From Lachnoclostridium sp. An14 (GTDB taxonomy: Bacteria; Bacillota; Clostridia; Lachnospirales; Lachnospiraceae), in NCBI RefSeq assembly GCF_002160755.1, contig NZ_NFLE01000012.1, forward strand, positions 1-64,000: 64,000 nt of DNA, given 5' to 3'. The notes beneath the pieces are model-generated. The model had not been told where the DNA came from and ran no database searches. It saw only the letters and a program-made list of their open reading frames with translations. Made by a program: the position numbers and the translations under genes. Below, one piece after another: positions 7,744 to 16,583 of this stretch. Every line of letters starts with the position of its first letter. The stretch's first letter is position 1.

Positions 7744-8454
7744 ATGGGTATCCTGGATGGCATCGTTGAATGGATCGCGGAACAGGTAATGGCCGGCCTT
7801 GACCTGGTGACCACTTCGGTTTTGGGCGCTCTGGGCTGTGATATGGCTGTGTTTCTTCGGTACTTTCCCGCTGCCGAAACGATGTATAGCGTCTTTGTGG
7901 CGCTGGCTGTCGGCATTATCCTGCTGAACTGGGTCTGGCAGCTGTTCAAAAACTTCGGCCTGGGCGCAGGAATTGAGGCGGAAGATCCGGTCAAGTTGAG
8001 CATCCGGTCGGTCATTTTCATCCTGCTGGCGCTCTTTTCCGATGAAATCGTCAACATCGTCCTGACAATCGGCGGCACGCCGTATGGCTGGATCATGGAT
8101 TCGGAGCTGCCGCCCCTCAGCTTTGCCGATTTTAACTCGGTCATGCTGGTGATCATCGGCGTCTGTGCCAATGGCGCTGTGGCGCTGATCACCTTGATCC
8201 TCGTCATTATCCTGGCCTGGAACTATCTGAAATTACTGCTGGAAGCGGCGGAACGGTATGTTCTGCTGGGCGTGCTGGTCTATACGGCGCCGGTCGCTTT
8301 TTCGATGGGCGCAAGCCAGACCACATCGAACATTTGGAAATCCTGGTGCCGGATGCTGGGCGGGCAGATTTTTCTGCTGATTATGAATGCCTGGTGCCTG
8401 CGCCTGTTTACGAGCATGGTTGGCTCCTTTATTGCCAATCCGCTCTCTTTGTAA
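7744..8454 (+). CDS. VirB6/TrbL-like polytopic conjugation protein
   Basis: Predicted inner part of the conjugation channel (236 aa). About five hydrophobic segments are visible: residues 40-62 (YSVFVALAVGIILLNWVW), 85-107, 135-160 (VMLVIIGVCANGAVALITLILVIIL), 170-190 and the C-terminus. The segment LLEAAERYVLLGVLVYTAPVAFSMGASQTTSNIWKSWCRMLGGQ is characteristic of TrbL/VirB6-type proteins in Gram-positive elements. The ATG has GGAGG nine bases upstream. It lies between the pilin-like gene and a glycine-rich secreted protein gene, in the order seen in Firmicutes conjugation loci. Confidence 0.75.
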   Translation: MGILDGIVEWIAEQVMAGLDLVTTSVLGALGCDMAVFLRYFPAAETMYSVFVALAVGIILLNWVWQLFKNFGLGAGIEAEDPVKLSIRSVIFILLALFSDEIVNIVLTIGGTPYGWIMDSELPPLSFADFNSVMLVIIGVCANGAVALITLILVIILAWNYLKLLLEAAERYVLLGVLVYTAPVAFSMGASQTTSNIWKSWCRMLGGQIFLLIMNAWCLRLFTSMVGSFIANPLSL

Positions 8455-8465
8455 GGAGGGGCGCT

Positions 8466-9461
8466 TTGAAAAAATTCAAGAAAATTTTGTTCCTTGCGCT
8501 GATGGTTGCTGCCCTCTCCTGCCTGTTTTGTCAGCCTGCTTTTGCCATCTCCGAGGAAGATGTGCAGGCTCAAGTGGACGCTGTAGGTAAGGAGACGGTT
8601 TCCGGCAATGTCCTGATCTGGTTCATGTGTGCGATAGGCTTCTTGAAGGTATCGCAGAAAATCGACTCGTTCATGGCAAGCCTGGGCGTCAATGTAGGCC
8701 ACACCGGCGGCAGTATGCTGGCTGAGGCCATGATTGCGGCCAAGGGCATCGGCGGCTTTAAGAACTTTTCCAGCCACCACTTTGGCGGCGGCCGCAGCAG
8801 CAGTTCCACCCATGTCAATGCCAGCGGTGGAGGCGGCCGGGGCGGCGCCGGGTTTGGCGCAGGCTTTGCCAGCGGCGGTCTGGCAGGCGTAATCAAGCGG
8901 AATGTCACGAACAACGCCATCAAGACGGCCACAACGCCCTCGGACGCCAAACCTTCCGGCCTCGGCGGTCTTGTGGGTGGTGCTGCTGGCGGTGTCGGCG
9001 GCCACATTTATTCTTCCTCGGTAAGCAAGGGCGGCAGTTTCGCCAATAATGTCATCGGTTCCGTGGCTACCGGGAACATCACTCAAATGGGCTCGATCAC
9101 CGGTGAAAAGGCCGTTGAAGCCCTGCACTCCTATATGGGCCACACGGCACTGGGGGCTGGGGCAGAGAATATCCCCACCTATCAGAACGTCGAGATCGGC
9201 GGCGGTCGCATCACCGGCACAGAGGTCACTCCGGAACACCCGGAGGGCATTGCCTTCGGTATGTACCATGCGGACCAGTATGTTGCGCCGGAGGGCCAGT
9301 ACACGACCGTTCATGCAGTAGACGGCACCGCCTGGTATAAGCAGTATGCAGTGGACGCTGTGGACAAGACGCCCTACATGGCGCCGGACGGTTCGATTGC
9401 CTACAATGAGTCCATCGTGAAGAAGCTGCCGCCCACCCCCAAACGAAAGGATAAGATCTGA
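8466..9461 (+). CDS. Secreted glycine-rich conjugation protein
   Basis: A 331-residue protein starting at a TTG six bases after AAGGAGG. An N-terminal signal peptide ends at CQPAFA, the same ending as in the protein at 7306, followed by one more hydrophobic helix (VLIWFMCAIGFLKV). The middle (about residues 95-205) is rich in Gly, Ser and Ala and likely flexible. The C-terminal third (YQNVEIGGGRITGTEVTPEHPEGIAFGMYHADQY) looks folded. It overlaps the next gene by one base (TGATG). It is probably an extracytoplasmic channel component; no family was recognised. Confidence 0.6.
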   Translation: MKKFKKILFLALMVAALSCLFCQPAFAISEEDVQAQVDAVGKETVSGNVLIWFMCAIGFLKVSQKIDSFMASLGVNVGHTGGSMLAEAMIAAKGIGGFKNFSSHHFGGGRSSSSTHVNASGGGGRGGAGFGAGFASGGLAGVIKRNVTNNAIKTATTPSDAKPSGLGGLVGGAAGGVGGHIYSSSVSKGGSFANNVIGSVATGNITQMGSITGEKAVEALHSYMGHTALGAGAENIPTYQNVEIGGGRITGTEVTPEHPEGIAFGMYHADQYVAPEGQYTTVHAVDGTAWYKQYAVDAVDKTPYMAPDGSIAYNESIVKKLPPTPKRKDKI

Positions 9462-10837
9462 TGGCTGAAGAACACAAGGACAGCTTTGCTGAAACGGTAG
9501 ACACTGCGGCCTCCGCAGCACATACGGTCAAGGGCGCCATCAAGGCTGGCAAGGCGATTTCCGGAGCGGCCAAGGGCGCTGCCGCCGGCGGTCCCTATGG
9601 AGCTGTGGCCGGAGCAGTCTGGGCCGGGCGCAAGCATATCGGCAAGATCGTTGCCGTTATTGTCATTTTGCTTCTGTTGCCGGTCCTGTTTGTTTTGATG
9701 CTTCCTGGGCTGATTTTCGGCGGTTTGATCAATGCCTTTTCGCCAGCGGACACGGAACAGCCTGTCCTCAACAGCGAAACTGCTATCGTAGAGAACGCCA
9801 ACGACATCACTTTTACCATCAATTCCATCTTGGGCGAGGCACTGGACGATGTGATGGCCCGCATTGAAGCGGACTTCGCCTCTTCCGGCGCTGACCAGAT
9901 GGAGATCAAAAATCCCTATTCGGCCGGCCCCGTCTATAACGCCAATCTCATCGTCTCGCAGTATTGCGCTGCCCGGGATGAGGATTTTGAGAGCATTTCG
10001 CTGGATGATCTGGCCGCTGTCCTGCGGGAGAACAAAGAGCATCTCTACTCTTATACCAGCGTGCGGGAGAGCCGTGAGGTCACATCGGAAGACCCGGAGA
10101 CCGGGGAGGAAACCACAACTACCGAGATCTGGATGGTCTACACCATCCGCTACAACGGCGAGTCTTATCTTGCTGACCATGTTTTTGCGCTTACGGACGA
10201 GCAGAAAGAGCTTGCCTCTGATTATGCCTCAAACCTGAGCATGTTCCTGGGGGACGGCCTGCTGCAGAACCTGACGGAATGGACTGGAAACAGCATCCCC
10301 TCTCTGGGCGATGTTACCTTTACAGACGGCGTGACACCGGTGGTCTATTTCAACCAGCTGGACGAGCGTTATGCCAGCCAGCCCTACGGCACCGACAATA
10401 TCGGCGGCTACGGGTGCGGGCCTACCGCTATGTCCATTGTGGTATCCTCCCTCACGGATGAAACTGTGGACCCGGTGGCGATGGCTCAGTGGTCTTACGA
10501 AAACGGCTACTGGTGCAAGAGCAGCGGCTCTTATCACGCTTTGATACCCGCCGCCGCTGAGGCATGGGGCCTGCCGGTATCCGGCTGCACGACTTCCGAG
10601 CCCCAGCGGATACTGGACGCCCTGGCTGAAGGAAAGCTGGTGGTGGCGATTATGGCAGAGGGCCATTTTACTTCATCCGGGCATTTTATCGTTCTCCGTG
10701 GCGTGAAAGACGGTCAGATCATGGTGGCGGACCCGGCCAGCTACAAGCGCAGCGAACAGCTCTGGGATCTATCCATCATCCTAAACGAAGCAAGCCGCCG
10801 TGCTGGAGCAGGCGGTCCTTTCTGGATCATAGGCTGA
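9461..10837 (+). CDS. Membrane-anchored C39-like cysteine peptidase
   Basis: Predicted cell-wall-facing protein of the conjugation apparatus (458 aa). A Gly/Ala-rich cytoplasmic N-terminus precedes one strong membrane segment (about residues 62-92). A VirB8-like spacer follows. The C-terminal domain resembles C39-like papain-fold peptidases: the Cys is in GGYGCGPTAMSIV (near residue 319), the His in SSGHFIVLRG (near 407) and the Asp in VADP (near 424). Gram-positive conjugation loci normally carry an NlpC/P60 or lysozyme-type wall hydrolase at this position, so this may open the peptidoglycan or process a secreted partner. The start overlaps the previous stop by one base. Confidence 0.75.
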   Translation: MAEEHKDSFAETVDTAASAAHTVKGAIKAGKAISGAAKGAAAGGPYGAVAGAVWAGRKHIGKIVAVIVILLLLPVLFVLMLPGLIFGGLINAFSPADTEQPVLNSETAIVENANDITFTINSILGEALDDVMARIEADFASSGADQMEIKNPYSAGPVYNANLIVSQYCAARDEDFESISLDDLAAVLRENKEHLYSYTSVRESREVTSEDPETGEETTTTEIWMVYTIRYNGESYLADHVFALTDEQKELASDYASNLSMFLGDGLLQNLTEWTGNSIPSLGDVTFTDGVTPVVYFNQLDERYASQPYGTDNIGGYGCGPTAMSIVVSSLTDETVDPVAMAQWSYENGYWCKSSGSYHALIPAAAEAWGLPVSGCTTSEPQRILDALAEGKLVVAIMAEGHFTSSGHFIVLRGVKDGQIMVADPASYKRSEQLWDLSIILNEASRRAGAGGPFWIIG

Positions 10838-10869
10838 CCTGCCCCTCGGCTGCGGAAACGAGGTAATAC

Positions 10870-13800
10870 ATGAGCAACAAAAACGACCATGATACTTATA
10901 TCATACCGCCGAATTTTATAGAAACAGGCACTTTTTTCGGCGGTATGTTCCGTGCGCGGAATGTAATCGAGGCCGGCATCCTGGTGTTTGCCATCGGGGC
11001 GCCGGTTTTTCTGTTCCTTCCGTTTGGGCTGACCACCCGCATCATCATTTTGTGCCTGACCGCTCTTCCGGTAGGGCTGGTCGCTTTGATCGGCATATCC
11101 GGGGAGAGCCTTTCGCAATTCCTGGTCATTTTTTTGAAATACCTGCGAAACCGCCGCGTTGTCGGCGGTGATGGTGCGCAGCCGGAGGAAAAAGCGGCGC
11201 CCTCCAAATCGGCAGGCAAGCATCTCAAACAGCGGCCTCCCAAGGAGAAAAAGCCCAAGGCCCCGAAACGCCGGCGGTCCGGTGAAGCGGATTTCCCGGC
11301 CGAGTTTGACGAAGTACGCGGCTATGAGATCCGTGAAAAGCTCCGGCCCAAGAAAAAAGCCAAAAAGGAGCGCCCTGCCAAGGCCAATAAGGCGAAAAAG
11401 AAAGCAAAGAAGCGCCCTGAAAAGGAACGCCTGCCCAGACGCCCCGCCCATATCAAGGAGCAGAAGCTCGCCTGCCTCAATCCGGTGGCGGATTATCTGC
11501 CCATTGAGAAGGTGGAGAACGGCATTATCTACACCAAGGACCATCGGTTTGTCAAGGTGGTCGAGGTTGTCCCTATCAATTTCATGCTGCGGAGCGCCAG
11601 AGAGCAGAGGAATATCATCTACTCCTTCGTTTCGTACTTGAAAATCTCGCCTATCAAGCTGCAAATCAAGGTCCTGACCCGCCGCGCGGATATTAACCGC
11701 CACCTGGACACGGTGCGTCAGGAGATGGCCCATGAGGAAAACGAACAGTGCCGCTTGATGCAGGAGGATTACCTGAACTTTGTGCAGCAGGTCGGTTCCC
11801 GTGAAGCTGTGACTCGGCGGTTCTTCCTGATTTTTGAGTATGAGCCCTGGGCCAATACCCGGCGGTCAGAGCAGGAAGATGAAGCGATCCAGTCCCTCCA
11901 GAGCGCCGTCCATACGGCCTCCAACTACCTGCGCCAGTGTGGGAATGAGGTCATCGTCCCTGAAAATGAGGATGAGTTTACCGTTGATGTCCTCTATAAT
12001 CTGCTGTGCAGGAACGAGAGCGCCGTCAAGCCGCTGTCGGTGCGGGCGCAGGAGGTGGTGGCGCAGTATATGGAGCATGGCCGGGAAAGTGAGATCGACC
12101 ATATCCCGGCGGCGGAGTTTGCCGCCCCCCGGAGCATTGATTTTTCCCATGGACGCTATATCTGCATGGATGGACTGTACTATGCCTATCTGCTGATTCC
12201 TTCGGACGGGTACAAAACGCAGGTGCCCGCAGGCTGGCTGAGCCTGATCGTCAACGCCGGCGACGGCATCGACATGGATATGTTCCTTGCCCGCCAACCT
12301 AAAGAACGCATCATCCAGCGGGTGGGCCAGCAGCTCCGTATCAACCGCTCTAAAATCAAAGACGCCAGCGACACCAATACAGATTTTGATGACATCGACG
12401 GCGCTATCCGGAGCGGATATTTCTTGAAGGAGGGTCTTGCCAACAACGAAGATTTTTATTACCTGAATCTGCTGATTACCGTGACAGCCCCCTCTGTGGA
12501 GGATTTGGAGTGGAAAGTCAGCGAAATGAAAAAACTCCTGCTGTCGCAGGATATGAATGTCAGCGCCTGCCACTTCCGTGAAGAGCAGGCGTTTCTTTCT
12601 GCCCTCCCGCTGGTTTCCATGGAGAAAGGGCTTTATGAGCGCGGCAAACGCAACCTGCTGACGGGCGGCGCGGCCAGCTGTTATCCCTTCACTTCGTTTG
12701 AGATGTGCGATGACAATGGCATTCTTTTGGGAGTCAACAAATATAACAGCTCCCTGATTATCGTGGATATTTTCAATTCCGCGATCTATAAGAACGCCAA
12801 CATGGCGATCCTGGGCACCAGCGGTGCAGGCAAAACCTTCACCATGCAGTTGATGGCGCTCAGGATGCGGCGCAAAAACATCCCCGTTTTTATCATCGCT
12901 CCTTTGAAGGGGCATGAGTTCCACCGGGCCTGCGCCAATGTGGGCGGTGAGTTCATCCAGATCTCCCCGGCCAGCCCGCACTGTATCAATGTCATGGAGA
13001 TCCGCAAGGTGGATCGGTCGGTCAACGAAATGCTGGACGGCCCCGGTATCCAACTCTCGGAACTTGCAGCGAAGATCCAGCAGCTGCACATTTTCTTCAG
13101 CTTGCTCATTCCCGATATGAGCCACGAGGAACGGCAGCTTCTGGATGAGGCCCTGATCCGCACCTACAATGCCAAAGGCATCACCCACGACAACGCCTCC
13201 CTGGAAGACCCGGCCAATCCGGGCTGCTACCGGGAAATGCCGGTGCTGGGCGATTTGTATGAGATTTTGAAGGCCGCCCCGGAAACCATCCGCATGGCCC
13301 ATATCCTTAACCGCCTAGTGAACGGTTCCGCCAGCACCTTCAACAAGCAGACCAATGTGCGGCTGGATAACAAATACACCGTACTGGACATTTCCTCCCT
13401 CACCGGCGATTTGCTGACTGTGGGGATGTTTGTGGTGCTCGATTTCGTGTGGGACCGCGCCAAAGCCGACCGCACCGAGGAAAAAGCCATTTTTATCGAC
13501 GAGTGCTGGCAGCTTCTTTCCGGCGCCGGCGCCACGGGCACCCGGTTGGCTGGCGATTTCGTGCTGGAAATTTTTAAGACCATCCGCGGCTATGGCGGTT
13601 CAGCGGTCTGCGCCAGCCAGGACCTGAACGACTTTTTCAATCTGGACGAAGGCCGTTTTGGGAAAGGCATTATCAACAACAGCAAGACCAAAATTATCCT
13701 CAATCTGGAGGATGACGAGGCAGAACGGGTCCAGGAGACCCTGCACCTGTCCGATGCGGAAACGATGGAGGTCACCCACTTTGAACGCGGCAACGGCCTG

Positions 13801-13932
13801 ATTTCCACCAATAACAACAACATCATGGTGGAATTTAAGGCCAGCCCGCTGGAAAAGGACCTGATCACCACCGACCGCCGCGAGCTGCGTGAAATTTTGG
13901 AGCGCAAGCGCCGCGAACAGGAATCTGCATAG
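10870..13932 (+). CDS. virB4: PrgI-VirB4 fusion, conjugation ATPase
   Basis: The main motor ATPase of the type IV secretion system (1020 aa). Residues 1-85 are a PrgI-like membrane domain with two helices (ARNVIEAGILVFAIGAPVFLFLPFG and RIIILCLTALPVGLVALIGI), usually a separate gene. Residues 95-195 form a Lys/Arg/Pro-rich linker. The rest is VirB4: an N-terminal domain from about 200, Walker A LGTSGAGKTFTMQL near 646, Walker B KAIFIDECWQLL near 873, and SQDLNDFF..GKGIINNSKTKIILNL after it. It assembles at the membrane base of the channel. The ATG follows a GAGGTAA-type site. Confidence 0.93.
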   Translation: MSNKNDHDTYIIPPNFIETGTFFGGMFRARNVIEAGILVFAIGAPVFLFLPFGLTTRIIILCLTALPVGLVALIGISGESLSQFLVIFLKYLRNRRVVGGDGAQPEEKAAPSKSAGKHLKQRPPKEKKPKAPKRRRSGEADFPAEFDEVRGYEIREKLRPKKKAKKERPAKANKAKKKAKKRPEKERLPRRPAHIKEQKLACLNPVADYLPIEKVENGIIYTKDHRFVKVVEVVPINFMLRSAREQRNIIYSFVSYLKISPIKLQIKVLTRRADINRHLDTVRQEMAHEENEQCRLMQEDYLNFVQQVGSREAVTRRFFLIFEYEPWANTRRSEQEDEAIQSLQSAVHTASNYLRQCGNEVIVPENEDEFTVDVLYNLLCRNESAVKPLSVRAQEVVAQYMEHGRESEIDHIPAAEFAAPRSIDFSHGRYICMDGLYYAYLLIPSDGYKTQVPAGWLSLIVNAGDGIDMDMFLARQPKERIIQRVGQQLRINRSKIKDASDTNTDFDDIDGAIRSGYFLKEGLANNEDFYYLNLLITVTAPSVEDLEWKVSEMKKLLLSQDMNVSACHFREEQAFLSALPLVSMEKGLYERGKRNLLTGGAASCYPFTSFEMCDDNGILLGVNKYNSSLIIVDIFNSAIYKNANMAILGTSGAGKTFTMQLMALRMRRKNIPVFIIAPLKGHEFHRACANVGGEFIQISPASPHCINVMEIRKVDRSVNEMLDGPGIQLSELAAKIQQLHIFFSLLIPDMSHEERQLLDEALIRTYNAKGITHDNASLEDPANPGCYREMPVLGDLYEILKAAPETIRMAHILNRLVNGSASTFNKQTNVRLDNKYTVLDISSLTGDLLTVGMFVVLDFVWDRAKADRTEEKAIFIDECWQLLSGAGATGTRLAGDFVLEIFKTIRGYGGSAVCASQDLNDFFNLDEGRFGKGIINNSKTKIILNLEDDEAERVQETLHLSDAETMEVTHFERGNGLISTNNNNIMVEFKASPLEKDLITTDRRELREILERKRREQESA

Positions 13933-13999
13933 GTTCAAATGATATATATGCGAGGTGAATCCCTTGTTTTGATGTACTGCGCTGGGTGTGCGTCTATAT

Positions 14000-14098
14000 G
14001 ACGCCTTCCATGAAGAAAAGCGCCGGTTTGACGCCCGGATGGCGTCTTTCCGGCGTTCCAATATTCGATAAGGCGTTCCGATGACGCCTTGATGACGC
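14000..14098. repeat. Cluster of GACGCC-type repeats with two hairpins
   Basis: Between virB4 and the next gene, GACGCC or its complement GGCGTC/GGCGTT occurs at 14000, 14030, 14041, 14052, 14072, 14083 and 14093. GACGCC(14030)-CGGAT-GGCGTC(14046) and AAGGCGT(14070)...ACGCCTT(14090) can fold as hairpins. There is no T-run, so this is not a terminator. It may be an mRNA processing or protein-binding element. Confidence 0.55.
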
Positions 14099-14122
14099 CA
14101 TTTGATAAAGGAGGTGAGCCCC

Positions 14123-14650
14123 ATGAAGACCAGGGCTGAAATCTATGGAAATGAGGCTGCGGACTTGCTGCGGACGGTAACAATGTACCCTGGCCTCAGT
14201 GAACAGCAGCTTCTTTGTTTTCTCCCTGGCAAAGAAGATACGGCAAAGGCCCTGCTCTCCCACCTGGAGAGGCAGGGCCGCATTTTTCAAACAGAGAGCG
14301 GCGGCTATTTCCCGGCCGGCCAGTCAGCAAAAATTGACCGGGCGCTTGTCCGGGCAGTATGGGTCCTGCTGGACTTCATTCAGCGGGCCGATTACCATGC
14401 TCCCGCTGATTTTCCTGTCAAGCTCGTTTTCTTTGCCGATGGCGAACTCTACGAGGTGGCCTGCGTTGAGGACGGGCAGGAGGCGCTTGTCTGCCATGCC
14501 CTGCGGGGCAACAAAGGTGACAGCCGCCGCATTATTCTGGTCGATTCACCGGCGCAGATTGCCAAAATCGACTGCCCCGGCATTTCCGGGTTCTGCACCG
14601 TAGAGGAAAACGGCCAGACACACTATTTCAAGAAAGCAGGAGGCACATGA
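14123..14650 (+). CDS. Conjugation-operon protein, DUF5697-like
   Basis: A 175-residue soluble protein; the ATG follows AAAGGAGGTGAG. The N-terminus MKTRAEIYGNEAADLLRTV with PGLSEQQLLCFLPGKEDTAKALLSHLERQGRIF reads as a winged helix (residues 1-60). A mixed alpha/beta part follows (VKLVFFADGELYEVACV...RIILVDSPAQIAKI). It resembles DUF5697 proteins that sit between virB4 and virD4 in related elements. It could be a regulator or an adaptor of DNA processing. It is followed with no gap by the 14651 gene. Confidence 0.7.
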   Translation: MKTRAEIYGNEAADLLRTVTMYPGLSEQQLLCFLPGKEDTAKALLSHLERQGRIFQTESGGYFPAGQSAKIDRALVRAVWVLLDFIQRADYHAPADFPVKLVFFADGELYEVACVEDGQEALVCHALRGNKGDSRRIILVDSPAQIAKIDCPGISGFCTVEENGQTHYFKKAGGT

Positions 14651-15313
14651 TTGGACCGAAAACTTATATCCCGCCGGATCGGGAGTATCCTTGACGATAT
14701 ATCCCGGCTGAGCAACGCGCTGTATGCGATGGACACCACCGACATCCAGCGTTATCCCGATAACTATGAGACCCTTTCCACCGATGCCGCGCTGCGGGCA
14801 GAGCGTATTGCCTGCCGGCTGCGGCATCTGATTTATTCCAGCACGACGATCCGCAAGGGCGATTACCTCAAATCCGCCAGTGTGATGCACGGCATCACCA
14901 TCACCTATGAGAACGAGGTGCTTGCGGTGACGCTGCCCAGCCTTCTGCCAAAGCGCAGGCAGCGGCAGAGCGCCGAGTTTCTGCTGGACCCCCTCTATTT
15001 TGCCCTGGAGCAGTACGCCAAAGAGAACACTTTGCCTCACTACCGGGAATGTGTTGTCTGCTTCGCCCAGGTATATGACCAGGCGCTCCCCACCAGGCGG
15101 GTGCGTGACTATGACAATCTGGAGGAAAAGCAGATTTTAGATCTGCTGTCCTCTTTTGTAATGGCTGATGATACCGGCCTGTTGTGTGATGCCTATAACA
15201 CTGCCGAGCTGGGCGAGCAGGACTGCACGATGATTTTCGTCATGGAGAAGCACCGCTTTCCCGGGTGGCTTGCGGAGCATAAATCAAGCCTGAAATCCAT
15301 CTCGGATTTTTGA
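14651..15313 (+). CDS. Conjugation-operon protein, DUF6100-like
   Basis: A 220-residue soluble protein starting at a TTG seven bases after AGGAGG, which lies inside the previous gene; its start abuts that gene's stop. Helical N-terminus (SRRIGSILDDISRLSNALYAMD), then an alpha/beta core with LPHYRECVVCFAQVYDQALPTRRVRDYDNLEEKQILDLLSSF. That last stretch resembles RusA/YmfB-type proteins in pattern (RVRDYDNLEEK), but the catalytic Asp set is incomplete. It fits the DUF6100 proteins known from such elements. Function unproven. Confidence 0.68.
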   Translation: MDRKLISRRIGSILDDISRLSNALYAMDTTDIQRYPDNYETLSTDAALRAERIACRLRHLIYSSTTIRKGDYLKSASVMHGITITYENEVLAVTLPSLLPKRRQRQSAEFLLDPLYFALEQYAKENTLPHYRECVVCFAQVYDQALPTRRVRDYDNLEEKQILDLLSSFVMADDTGLLCDAYNTAELGEQDCTMIFVMEKHRFPGWLAEHKSSLKSISDF

Positions 15314-15461
15314 GCATTTTAGGCCCCTTCCGGCCCGACATCCCGCGGAGCCGCTGAAAGCCCCGGATTTTCGGGGCTTGCGGCCATTTGGGTGAGGCTT
15401 TATTTTACCGAAGTTCTCAGTCATTACGGTAAAAATCCAGCACCGACAAAGGAGGTGATCC

Positions 15462-16583
15462 CTTGGGAAAAACAGCCGCACTTTTCCACAGCCGGATACG
15501 CTCCCGTTCCGGCTTTTATCGCTGACCGCCATCTCTGGAGAGTTCCCCACCAGCCAGCTGAACCGTCTATCCAGCCCCTACTATTTGGAGGCGGTCGTGA
15601 CCTCGCTCAAAAAGAGCGGGCTGCTGCGGACCTACTACCGCGACAGGCTCCGGGGCTATCGGCTGGGGGCAAAAGCCAAGGCCGCCCTGCTGGACGGCTG
15701 GCCGGATCGTTTCTCTCCCTACCTGACCGGCGACACCGACACCAACCGCCTCAAGAGCGAGGTGAACCGGCGGCTCCGGCTCCACCGCCTCGCGGAAACC
15801 TATATCACAATGGACAATGCGGGGATCGAGCTCTTTCAGGATGAAAAGCCGAAGGTCTTTTCGCCGCAGGGCTATCACGGCGAAGCCATCGAGTATCCCG
15901 CCTTTTACAGTTCCCGTGAGGTCAAGGAAATGGGGATCGACACCACGCAGGTGCGAAGCTCCCGGTTCGCAGGGGTGCTTCTGGCGCCCACCGGCATTTT
16001 TGTCACCTATAACAGCAGCGCTGCCCTGATGAAATGGCGCTGCAAATCCGAGATGCGGGTAAAGGCGCTGATGTGGAGCGTCCTGTGCCAGCAGCGTTTG
16101 GCCGGGCAGTACCGCGCCGAAGATGTGCATGGGCTGGTGCTGGGCGACAGCATGGAACTGGCCTACCAGATGCTCACCAGCACCGGCGGGGCCAAGCACG
16201 ACTATTTCATGCTGGACGGCAGCTACGACCATTTTTATTTTCTCACAAATAACCACCAAGGGGAGGTGATCCTTGCTTTACTGTGTGATCCCTTGAAAAC
16301 CGCAGAGCTTAACCGCATTCTGTCCCAAGGCTTGATTGCCGGGAACGCCGGAAAGGCCATTGAGCAGGATGCCGCGGAGCAGGACGGAACGCCGGTGCTG
16401 TTCGGCTACTCCTGCGACTTGCCCCGGATCACGCGCTTCAGCACCTCCCTCGACCTGATGGAGCGCCCCGGCACGCTGATTTGCTTTGACTTCCAGGCAG
16501 ATGTGCTGCGCCGTTACTGCGGTAGCCGGGTTCGCTTTCAAACCATTGATTTCACAAAATTCGAGGGGAGGTTGTTCCCATAG
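15462..16583 (+). CDS. Winged-helix protein of the conjugation operon, start codon apparently lost
   Basis: The coding frame is open from 15459 and reads GKNSRTFPQPDTLPFRLL, then LTAISGEFPTSQLNRL as a winged helix, then SLKKSGLLRTYYRDRLRGYRLG. About 370 residues. A strong AAAGGAGG (15449-15456) precedes a TTG at 15463, but that TTG is one base out of frame and stops after 20 codons. One extra G in TTGGGAAAAA would join it to the gene. Without that, translation must use a later TTG (15585), giving 332 aa. The rest (LLAPTGIFVTYNSS..., YFMLDGSYDHFYFLT) resembles replication-relaxation-type DNA-binding proteins only weakly. Confidence 0.65.
   Translation, partial: LGKNSRTFPQPDTLPFRLLSLTAISGEFPTSQLNRLSSPYYLEAVVTSLKKSGLLRTYYRDRLRGYRLGAKAKAALLDGWPDRFSPYLTGDTDTNRLKSEVNRRLRLHRLAETYITMDNAGIELFQDEKPKVFSPQGYHGEAIEYPAFYSSREVKEMGIDTTQVRSSRFAGVLLAPTGIFVTYNSSAALMKWRCKSEMRVKALMWSVLCQQRLAGQYRAEDVHGLVLGDSMELAYQMLTSTGGAKHDYFMLDGSYDHFYFLTNNHQGEVILALLCDPLKTAELNRILSQGLIAGNAGKAIEQDAAEQDGTPVLFGYSCDLPRITRFSTSLDLMERPGTLICFDFQADVLRRYCGSRVRFQTIDFTKFEGRLFP

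Noticed and set aside
8280-9521. Long minus-strand reading frame (413 codons) opposite the glycine-rich conjugation gene
   Set aside because: It has no ribosome binding site, a His/Arg/Gly-rich nonsense-like composition, and lies wholly opposite convincing plus-strand genes with proper starts. It is a by-product of GC-rich codon use.
11866-13302. Minus-strand frame of 478 codons inside virB4
   Set aside because: The plus strand carries clear VirB4 motifs throughout; the antisense frame shows no domain, signal or start site.
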